Source: Candidatus Symbiothrix sp.
GTDB lineage: Bacteria > Bacteroidota > Bacteroidia > Bacteroidales > Azobacteroidaceae
Reading direction: 5' to 3'
Length of the DNA: 34,394 nucleotides
Assembly: GCA_031261295.1 (NCBI GenBank)
Contig: JAISKT010000203.1
Location: 1-34,394 of the forward strand
Positions within the stretch are counted from its first letter, which is position 1. Each line of letters opens with the position of its first letter. The notes under the pieces were generated by a model. It was not told where the DNA came from. It ran no database searches and saw only the letters and a list, made by a program, of their open reading frames with translations. Both the position numbers and the translations under genes were made by a program. Shown here piece after piece: positions 8,202 through 15,550 of this stretch.

Positions 8202-9794
8202 TTAATATTTTTCGTTTGAGAGATTCGGATTGGCTGAAAGTTCGGTATAGGGAATCGGATAAATATTGTATTTTTCATCCGTAGCAATGCCTTCTTTCGC
8301 GCCGCCTTTCCATGACCAAATGTAGTTATCTCCTGCAAATTTTCCAAATCGTATCAAATCCGTTCTGCGGGTACATTCCCAATACAATTCACGCGCCCGT
8401 TCATCCAAGATAAAATCTAAGGTCAATTCGGCATCTGATATATTTCCGGATTGACTACGGTATGCTCTTTCGCGCAACAAGTTAATGTATCCGCGAGCGT
8501 CAGAAGGAGAAGCGCCTGTTCCACCGCGCAACACCGCTTCGGCAAACATCAGATAGACATCAGCCAAACGAAACATCGGGAAATCGGTGTTTACGCCGTC
8601 TGCCGACACGTTGGATGCTGTCTGACCTGCATCGGTCTTATTCGTCCATTTTTCCACACAATAACCTTGCGCCTGGTCGGTCATCACATCCAAATTCAAT
8701 GATTGACCTTGCGTATAGAACATGGCGCGGGAATCCTGCGTAGTGTTGACATCGCCGAATTTGAGCGGAAGCTCTTGTCTGACACGAAACATCCCCCACG
8801 CTTCGTTTACGCCATAATCATCAGGACTTGGGTAGGCGGTGGTAATGGCTCCGGCTACGACGTAAGTAGTGGAACCCCACGAAGTAGTATGTTCCGCATC
8901 AACGGCAAACGGGAAAATGATTTCATTCGTCCGCAAATGATTGTCGGCATTGAACAGTTTGGCATAATTTGACTCCAGCGCATAACCTTCGGCAAAAACA
9001 TTTTTACAAGCGGTTATACATTCGGTATAATACTTTTTCTGTACATACACTTCTGCATTGAGATAGAGTTTTGCCAACAAGGTATAAGCGGCTCCTTTGG
9101 TAGCACGCGCATATTCTGCACCTGCTTTAGATGGTAAGACAGGCGCGATTTCGTTCAATTCGCTTTCGAGGTATTCAAACAATTGGGCGCGGGTATAACG
9201 TTGCGGAATAAACGCGCCGACCGGATCGTTTTCGGTCACAAACGGAACGCCGTCAAAAAAATCCAAAGCATGATAGTAGGCCAATGCCCGCAAAAACCGC
9301 GCTTCGGAACGAAAATCACGAATATCTTTTTGTTCGCTTTCCGAAAATTTGGCAATCTGTCCATCGGTGGCATTGCGCAGAAATTCGTTGCACAGCGCGA
9401 TGGTGTAATAAATATGATAATACATATCCGATACCCAAATATCAGTGGCTTCCCATTTCATATAGGCAATATTCGCCATATTATTTCCTTCGAGCCAGGT
9501 ATAGGCAATTTCTTCCGTCGGCGCTTCCTGCAAATTAAAATAGATACGCATATAGTCGGCATTTTCGCCGTTATCGCTGGAAATATCAGCATTTCCGCCG
9601 CCTTTTTCCTGTCCGGAGATAACAAACGAGGCATAAAGTTTCGCCAATACCGATTTGTAGTTGGCGGGATTTTCATACACCGATGCCGAAGTGGTTTCCA
9701 CATGAGGCATTTGGTTGAGGTCGTCCGTGCACGAATTGAAAAGGACGATTCCCAATGCCATTATTCCTAAAAATATTTTATTTCTTTTCATCAT
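8202..9794 (-). CDS. SusD/RagB-family nutrient-binding outer-membrane lipoprotein
   Basis: 530 aa. SPII signal with lipobox LFNSC (Cys22) followed by TDDLNQ. Family features are visible: the N-terminal SusD-like region (SVYENPANYKSVLAKLYASFV), TPR-like helices (RDFRSEARFLRALAYYHALDFFDGVPFV), and the C-terminal block FRLADVYLMFAEA, LLRERAYR, LDFILDERARELYWECTRRTDLIRFGKF, ending in YPIPYTELSANPNL. SusD caps the SusC barrel and delivers oligosaccharide. The gene is 8 bp downstream of susC. Two ATGs are adjacent at the start and either may be used. Confidence 0.96.
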   Translation of the reverse strand: MMKRNKIFLGIMALGIVLFNSCTDDLNQMPHVETTSASVYENPANYKSVLAKLYASFVISGQEKGGGNADISSDNGENADYMRIYFNLQEAPTEEIAYTWLEGNNMANIAYMKWEATDIWVSDMYYHIYYTIALCNEFLRNATDGQIAKFSESEQKDIRDFRSEARFLRALAYYHALDFFDGVPFVTENDPVGAFIPQRYTRAQLFEYLESELNEIAPVLPSKAGAEYARATKGAAYTLLAKLYLNAEVYVQKKYYTECITACKNVFAEGYALESNYAKLFNADNHLRTNEIIFPFAVDAEHTTSWGSTTYVVAGAITTAYPSPDDYGVNEAWGMFRVRQELPLKFGDVNTTQDSRAMFYTQGQSLNLDVMTDQAQGYCVEKWTNKTDAGQTASNVSADGVNTDFPMFRLADVYLMFAEAVLRGGTGASPSDARGYINLLRERAYRSQSGNISDAELTLDFILDERARELYWECTRRTDLIRFGKFAGDNYIWSWKGGAKEGIATDEKYNIYPIPYTELSANPNLSNEKY

Positions 9795-9802
9795 TTTACT
9801 TT

Positions 9803-12763
9803 TTAAAATTCAAGGCCTAAACTAAGTGAAAATATTCTCGGACGCGGATAAAACGAACTGTCGAATCCGTTGGGAACCTCCGGGTCAACACCCGAATAGT
9901 TTGTCCATGTAAATACATTTTGTATCATAACGGAAAGATTCAGATTCACCCCTTGGGCTATTTTTCCGAAATTGTATCCGAGCGTGAGATTATCCATTTT
10001 CAGGAAAGAAGCGTTTTCCACGTAATAATCGGAAAGATATTGACGGGTTTGGAAACCGGTTTTCAAATAACTCGAATGTACGTTATTGAGTTGAAAATCA
10101 TTGTAGGATATGGTTCCGTATGCTCCGGTATTCATTGCCGTACCGTTGTAAACATAATTGCCCACGTTGGCGCGGAATCCCATGCCCAAACTCCATTTTT
10201 TGTATTGCAATTGGGTGCTCAGTCCGAATATTACATCGGGAGCGGGCGAATGATAGCGATACAAGTCGCCGGAATTGGTTTCGCCGTTTTCATCCAAATC
10301 CACATACGCTCCTTCGATGGGTCTGCCTGTTTTTTCGTCATACAGTTGTTTGTACACATAAAACATATAAGGAGCATATCCTTCCGTAAGTACTTGTATA
10401 GGCGTGTTATCGACCGTTGGCCCCGCCGGAGTATTGACTACATTAACCCCTTTTACTAATGATAGATTATCTATTTCCACTTGTTGATACGTTACGTTAA
10501 ACGCAAGGTTCCAGGTAAAATCCCGGTTGGTTATCGGAATAGTGTTGAGGGCAAATTCCCATCCGTTGCTGTCCACATTCCCGACATTCGTCATAATGGT
10601 TTTGTTGAAATTTGCACCTGCGGGCGCCGGAACAACGGCCAGCAAGTCTTTTGTTTTCCGGGTGTAATAATCCAAGCTGCCGGAAATCCGTCCGTTCAGA
10701 AATCCGAAATCAAATCCGCCATTATAAGCGGTGGTGCTTTCCCATTTCAAATCCGAATTGTAGGCTTCCGGACGGTAGGTATAATAATATTGGTTGCCAA
10801 AAAGGTATTGGGCGCCATCTTGTCCGTAAGTATAAATCGGCAAATAAGCGTAATTACCGATGCCGTCCTGTTGCCCGGTAACGCCATAGCTGAGCCGGAG
10901 TTTCAGGTCGCTGACTACGGAATTATCTTTCAGGAAAGCCTCTTCCGACAATCGCCAAGCCAATGCAAGCGAAGGAAATGTTCCCCATTTTTCTTTGAAA
11001 CGCGAAGTCCCATCGCGCCGCAGGGTTGCGGTAAGCAGATAACGGGAATCATACGAATAATTCAAACGGGCATAATACGATAACAGCACGTGCCGCTGGT
11101 CGGCCGGTGCGGAGGAGGATTGTTTTACACCGGCTATATTCAGTTCTTCATAAGCCGCGGAGGTCGATTTCCAGAATTGGTAATCGTAGCCGGCTGTGGC
11201 GTCAAGGGTGCTTTTCGCCTCCGGAAAGGTTTTGTTGTAATTCAGGTAAGCGGTAAACAAACGGTTTTCGTTTTTTTGCGGACCATATACATAATCGCGA
11301 CCGCCGGAAGAGTAGGAATAAGCAGCTTCTGCCGGAACATACACTTTTCCTTCACCTTTGGCATAATCGTATCCTAAGGTGACGTGCGCCCGCAATGCCG
11401 GAAGGAAGTGCATTTTGTAATCGGCATCTACATTTCCGATTACCCGGCCTACGGTACTGGTCGATTCCCGTTCTTCGAGTATCCCCAACGGATTCAATAC
11501 GGCGCGAGTAACGAGTTCCCCTTGACTGTTGACGGCTTCGTTGTATCCGCCGTATTGGTTCGTGTCGGAATAAACCGGAATGGTTGGATTGTAAGTAGCT
11601 GCATTCCATACCGCCCCACCGTCTGCAAAACGGTTTTTATTCATCGCGCCTTTTACATTGACATTGAATTTCAGATAATCATCTAAAAAAGAAGGACTGA
11701 GTGAAAGACTTCCGGTGTAACGGTTGGCATTGTCCGTTTTCAGTAATCCGGCTTGTCTATAAGCGCCTAACGAAGCCCGGAACGGCAGATTTTTTGCAAT
11801 TTTACCTGACAAACTCAAATTATTGTCCGTACCAAAAGCATTGTGAAAAACTTGGTCGTTCCAATCGGTGGAAGCATTGCCGAGCAACGATTTTTGCAGG
11901 GCGGTTCCTTGCGACTGGATGACTTCCCTGAATTGATTTTCCGAAAGCATATCCGCTAATTTTGTACGGGCTTGGATAGAATTGGTGGTACTGAAATTCA
12001 TTTTCAATTTGTCGTCCGTCCCTTTCTTGGTCGTAATAAGCAATACACCGTTGGATGCTCGTGAGCCGTAAATAGCAGTCGAAGAAGCATCTTTCAGTAC
12101 GGTCATCGTTTCGATGTCGTTCGGGTTAATCAGGCTCAAAAAGTTATTGTTGTTTCCGCTGATTCCACCCATTTCGAGCGGCACGCCATCTAAAACTATC
12201 AATGGATCGTTGCTGGCATTGAGCGAAGCGCCACCCCGGATGCGGATACTGCTTCCGGCAGTGGGCGAACCGCTATTCGACATAATCTGTACGCCGGCCA
12301 CTTTTCCATTGATCAATTGTTCGGGCGAACTGACCATGCCTTTGTTGAAATCTTTGTCGCTAATGACTGAAATTGAACCGGTAAGGTCTTTCTTTTTCTG
12401 TGTTCCGTATCCGATGACAACGATTTCATTTATCAACTGAGCATCCGGTTGTAATTGGATGTCTATCACCGATTTGTTTCCAACGGTTACGATTTGTTTT
12501 TCGTAACCTAAAAAGGAGAACTCAAGTTGGTTTTGCCCTTCCGGTAAGTCAATCTGATACTCTCCCCATAAATCGGTTACCGTACCCAGCGTAGTTCCCA
12601 GGACTTGGACAACACCTCCAATAATTATTTCCCCTTTTTCGTCCACAACAACGCCTCTCACATTCTTGGACTGTGCGTTTGCTACCCATGGGAGCAACCA
12701 CAATAAGGCAGTCATTGTCCAAAGACAAAACCGAAATTCTTTACGATTTTTGTGTTTTTTCAT
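9803..12763 (-). CDS. SusC/RagA-family TonB-dependent outer-membrane transporter
   Basis: 986 aa. Signal peptide cleaved after VANA. It has an N-terminal carboxypeptidase-like regulatory domain (about 33-115: RGVVVDEKGEIIIGGVVQVLG, LEFSFLGYEKQ), a TonB-box-like stretch (NEIVVIGYGTQKKKDLTGSI), and a plug domain with the SusC signature around LIVLDGVPLEMGG and VLKDASSTAIYGSRASNGVL. A 22-strand-type barrel ends in the aromatic terminus SLGLEF. No N-terminal anti-sigma interaction (STN) domain is seen, in line with control by the nearby sensor-regulator and not by an ECF sigma factor. Expected to import galacto-oligosaccharides. It is the first gene of the operon running to the GH2 gene; no clear TAnnTTTG element was seen upstream. 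Confidence 0.96.
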   Translation of the reverse strand: MKKHKNRKEFRFCLWTMTALLWLLPWVANAQSKNVRGVVVDEKGEIIIGGVVQVLGTTLGTVTDLWGEYQIDLPEGQNQLEFSFLGYEKQIVTVGNKSVIDIQLQPDAQLINEIVVIGYGTQKKKDLTGSISVISDKDFNKGMVSSPEQLINGKVAGVQIMSNSGSPTAGSSIRIRGGASLNASNDPLIVLDGVPLEMGGISGNNNNFLSLINPNDIETMTVLKDASSTAIYGSRASNGVLLITTKKGTDDKLKMNFSTTNSIQARTKLADMLSENQFREVIQSQGTALQKSLLGNASTDWNDQVFHNAFGTDNNLSLSGKIAKNLPFRASLGAYRQAGLLKTDNANRYTGSLSLSPSFLDDYLKFNVNVKGAMNKNRFADGGAVWNAATYNPTIPVYSDTNQYGGYNEAVNSQGELVTRAVLNPLGILEERESTSTVGRVIGNVDADYKMHFLPALRAHVTLGYDYAKGEGKVYVPAEAAYSYSSGGRDYVYGPQKNENRLFTAYLNYNKTFPEAKSTLDATAGYDYQFWKSTSAAYEELNIAGVKQSSSAPADQRHVLLSYYARLNYSYDSRYLLTATLRRDGTSRFKEKWGTFPSLALAWRLSEEAFLKDNSVVSDLKLRLSYGVTGQQDGIGNYAYLPIYTYGQDGAQYLFGNQYYYTYRPEAYNSDLKWESTTAYNGGFDFGFLNGRISGSLDYYTRKTKDLLAVVPAPAGANFNKTIMTNVGNVDSNGWEFALNTIPITNRDFTWNLAFNVTYQQVEIDNLSLVKGVNVVNTPAGPTVDNTPIQVLTEGYAPYMFYVYKQLYDEKTGRPIEGAYVDLDENGETNSGDLYRYHSPAPDVIFGLSTQLQYKKWSLGMGFRANVGNYVYNGTAMNTGAYGTISYNDFQLNNVHSSYLKTGFQTRQYLSDYYVENASFLKMDNLTLGYNFGKIAQGVNLNLSVMIQNVFTWTNYSGVDPEVPNGFDSSFYPRPRIFSLSLGLEF

Positions 12764-12800
12764 GATTTTACTATTATTTATATTAACTGATTTTAAATGA

Positions 12801-12941
12801 GATGTCTCGACTTCGCGTTGGGCTGAGGCTCCAGCGTTGGGCTGAGGCTGGAGCCTCAGCCCTATTATGTTTGCAGGCTGGAGCCTGCATGGATAAACCG
12901 ACGGAGGTAGAACCTCCGCCGAACGAGCGAGTTGAGATATC
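12801..12941. repeat. Composite cluster of palindromes upstream of susC
   Basis: The 177-bp gap between the GH5-like gene and susC is mostly repeat. A 19-bp direct tandem repeat (12815-12833 and 12834-12852, starting GCGTTGGGCTGAGGCT) overlaps an 11-bp-stem palindrome at 12839-12862. Two further palindromes lie at 12872-12889 (TGCAGGCTGGAGCCTGCA) and 12902-12918 (CGGAGGTAGAACCTCCG). Outer imperfect inverted arms (12801-12815 and 12924-12941, GATGTCTCGACTTCG against CGAGTTGAGATATC) enclose them all. The cluster starts at the stop codon of the upstream gene and could act as an mRNA 3' end or leader structure. Confidence 0.85.
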
Positions 12942-15442
12942 TATTCTATCCATACATTGCCTAAACTAAGCATTGCCTCTTGCGGTACTTCATCGACCGT
13001 AGCAATTTCGAACATTTCAATCGTTGATATATCGAATGGAATTTGACTGTCCGGCGTAAAATACCGCTCCAAAAATACCGGATAGGGCGAGGGTAATAAA
13101 GCCGTTTTATCCTGTCGCAATTCCGATAAAGGAATTTTAACCAGCCCGTTTTCTTTATCCGGTTTGAACCCGGCCGTATAGGTAAATCCGGCGGAAGTGA
13201 TGAATCCGGCTTTCAGACGGTCAATTCCTTGACTGTTTTTCAGCTGCACGCAAAGATAGCGGGCTGTGTGCAAAGCATCCGGCCGCATTTCCACTTGGTC
13301 TTTGATGTATTTTCGTACTATTTTTAAACTTTTCCCTGTAAAAGACCATTCCGGAATGCTGTACAATTCCATTCCGTTGTTCTCATCCGTAATGCGTACC
13401 AATTCTACCGGACTTCCGGCATTCACTACCCTACTCTCCCAATAAGCCGTTTGATACGCATCCCAATCCAGCGGACTTCCTTCTACATTGGCCGGAAAAG
13501 TGTATGTATGTCCTTTCGTGAATACCACTATATCGTATTTGAAAACGCCTTCTTGTATCATTTCCGCCGGTATTTCGGCTTGATAGGTATATCCTTGTAT
13601 CCGTTTCATTTTCCAGTACGGATTGTTGTCAAACCAAAACGAAACTTTATCGGTATAAACGAGTACGGAATCGGGGAAAGACGTGTCCACAATCTGCGCT
13701 TCAATTCGTAAAGGTTGATTGCTTTCAATTATTTTTTTCGGTTGATGAACAAAGCCCAAGCCCCCCTTAATCCCCCCACAAGGGGGAAATGTCTGCGGAC
13801 TTTCGGGAGCGGCAAACTCGCCGAGAGAAATATTTTTCCATTGGCTTGAAGCTGTCCACGAATTTTGTGAAGTATGTCCGGTACGTTCCAGAAGATAGAC
13901 GCCCGGTTGAATAGCAAAGTTGCTATCTGACGATTTTGTTTGATAGGAATTTCCGGCATTCAGGGCGGTAATCTTAAAATCCGTTCCCAAATCGAGGAGT
14001 TTTACCTGCATATTCCACCTGTTCCATACAATAGAAACCACTTCTTTTTTCAAGGATGGTTTTTCAAAAGGGTCACGTACTTGAACGGCATCGGGCATTA
14101 CTTCCAATCGCCACAAACCGGATTCCAAACGGTCTAAAAAGTAAGCGCCCGTTCCCTCGTACTGCACCACAACGGAATTGCCGTAACCGGCTATTTCTTT
14201 CAAATCGCCGGGCGCAACCGGATTTGAAATCGTATGATTGGAATAAAAGAACTTTTCCGGCGTATTCAATTCGCTTAAATCGGATAAATAACTTACATGA
14301 AACGCATTAAAAACGGTATCGTTCGGATATTTTGCAAATGAAGCGTTGCGCGGAACCGAATACGCCACCTCTGCTGCAATTTTCATACTGAGCGCCTTGC
14401 GGGGCGTATAAGCCAGATTGAGAAAATGAGTCTGATATTCGGTATTTGCCCAGGCAATGTCGATCGGGTCGTAAGCAAATTGCGTAATCCATTGAAAGCC
14501 TTTGCTACGGAAAGTCCGCGCCATGGCCGGATACAGATAGGAATAGGTCACGTCGGCAGGGTCAAATTCATACACCAATTTGGCTTTTTTGTCAAAACCT
14601 TTCACGTTGGAGAAAGGAATCGCATAATCATCCACGTAGGGCAGGAAATTGCCTTTGCGGGTATGTCCGGCAACCAATCCCACGGGATACCATTGATAGG
14701 TCGTTCCTTGAATATTAGTATCGTAATAAGCAGCTACATGCGGCATGTTGTGACTTACATTATAAAAAACCGGTTTGCTGTTTCCTGCTTTTTTGAGGGT
14801 AGCCAACATTGTATTGATATATTCTTTGGTTTGCGCGGGCGTTTCGGCATGGCAGGGTTCGTTGTTTATTTCAAATCCGATGATGTAAGGGTCGTCTTTG
14901 AGCGCCTGCCGGGTGTAGGGATTCACGTGTTTGACAAATTGACTGATATACTTCGTTTGTGCGGCAATGGCATTGGGGTCGCTGTGCACTTTGCATTTAT
15001 CATATAAATAGGAAAATCCTCCGGTTGGCTTATTCTTTTCCGGATAACCGTTGCCGAAATTGGTCATGGTGGTCAGCACGATGCGGATATTGCGTTCCTG
15101 TAACTTGGCAATCAGGTAATCCAATAAATCCAAATGTTCATTTTCGATGATATTTCCGGTACTGTCGGATATTTCCACATCCCACACATGCACACGGTAG
15201 GCATTGAATCCCAAGCGGGCAAAATGATACACATCTTTGTCAATAGCTTCTTTGTGATTTTTTCCGGTATAATTTATCGCCCGGTACGCATGAGCAAAAG
15301 GTAACGTATAATTTACTCCATAAAACGAGGCTTCTTTCCGACTGTCCGACCAGCGCATGACGCCTTCTTGGTCAATATAAACCGTTTGTGCAAAAGATGA
15401 TAACGAAAGGAATACGCAGAGTATTGATAAAATGTGTTTCAT
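12941..15442 (-). CDS. Secreted clan GH-A (GH5-like) glycoside hydrolase with C-terminal beta domains
   Basis: 833 aa. Type I signal peptide (cleavage SSFA|QT). The barrel (about 25-365) has clan GH-A features: FYGVNYTLPF, LGFNAYRVHVWD, acid/base in GFEINNEPCH (E195) and probable nucleophile in KLVYEFDPAD (E292), then QWITQFAYDP. The rest (about 366-833) is beta-rich with no motif I recognise and ends in a carbohydrate-binding-like domain. In a galactan PUL it may be an exo-acting beta-galactosidase (GH147 is a candidate family) or an arabino-/galacto-active GH5-type enzyme; I cannot tell which. It has its own promoter and sits between the regulator and susC. A short repeat is inserted in frame at residues about 551-563. 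Confidence 0.8.
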   Translation of the reverse strand: MKHILSILCVFLSLSSFAQTVYIDQEGVMRWSDSRKEASFYGVNYTLPFAHAYRAINYTGKNHKEAIDKDVYHFARLGFNAYRVHVWDVEISDSTGNIIENEHLDLLDYLIAKLQERNIRIVLTTMTNFGNGYPEKNKPTGGFSYLYDKCKVHSDPNAIAAQTKYISQFVKHVNPYTRQALKDDPYIIGFEINNEPCHAETPAQTKEYINTMLATLKKAGNSKPVFYNVSHNMPHVAAYYDTNIQGTTYQWYPVGLVAGHTRKGNFLPYVDDYAIPFSNVKGFDKKAKLVYEFDPADVTYSYLYPAMARTFRSKGFQWITQFAYDPIDIAWANTEYQTHFLNLAYTPRKALSMKIAAEVAYSVPRNASFAKYPNDTVFNAFHVSYLSDLSELNTPEKFFYSNHTISNPVAPGDLKEIAGYGNSVVVQYEGTGAYFLDRLESGLWRLEVMPDAVQVRDPFEKPSLKKEVVSIVWNRWNMQVKLLDLGTDFKITALNAGNSYQTKSSDSNFAIQPGVYLLERTGHTSQNSWTASSQWKNISLGEFAAPESPQTFPPCGGIKGGLGFVHQPKKIIESNQPLRIEAQIVDTSFPDSVLVYTDKVSFWFDNNPYWKMKRIQGYTYQAEIPAEMIQEGVFKYDIVVFTKGHTYTFPANVEGSPLDWDAYQTAYWESRVVNAGSPVELVRITDENNGMELYSIPEWSFTGKSLKIVRKYIKDQVEMRPDALHTARYLCVQLKNSQGIDRLKAGFITSAGFTYTAGFKPDKENGLVKIPLSELRQDKTALLPSPYPVFLERYFTPDSQIPFDISTIEMFEIATVDEVPQEAMLSLGNVWIE
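13755..13790. repeat. Palindromic C/G-run repeat inserted in frame in the GH5-like gene
   Basis: The segment has two C-runs and a G-run (AAGCCCCCCTTAATCCCCCC, then ACAAGGGGG) giving a palindromic core. It is read on the minus strand as TFPPCGGIKGGLG in the middle of the protein, between ordinary beta-domain sequence (GEFAAPESPQ before, FVHQPKKIIESNQPLRIE after). Its base composition is unlike the flanks, and the Pro/Gly-rich peptide looks like an inserted linker. Similar C-rich palindromes are, from memory, interspersed repeats in many Bacteroidetes. Confidence 0.75.
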
Positions 15443-15469
15443 GTTGTTTTCCTAATATTAGATTAAGTG

Positions 15470-15477
15470 CAAATATA
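15470..15477 (-). promoter_or_regulatory. Bacteroidetes-type -7 element upstream of the GH5-like gene
   Basis: On the minus strand this reads TATATTTG, matching TAnnTTTG. It lies 28 bp before the ATG at 15442. No clear -33 TTG is seen at the usual 19-21 bp. The element suggests the GH5-like gene is transcribed separately from the regulator gene, which ends at 15551. Confidence 0.5.
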
Positions 15478-15550
15478 GGGTTGAAACGATGTTTTGGAAA
15501 GCACAAAATGGACAAATCAGGAAAGAAAAAGGACAATCGGTTGGAATTTT

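Noticed and set aside
9183-9770. 195-codon plus-strand frame opposite susD
   Set aside because: Antisense shadow of a clear SusD gene with no recognisable domain.
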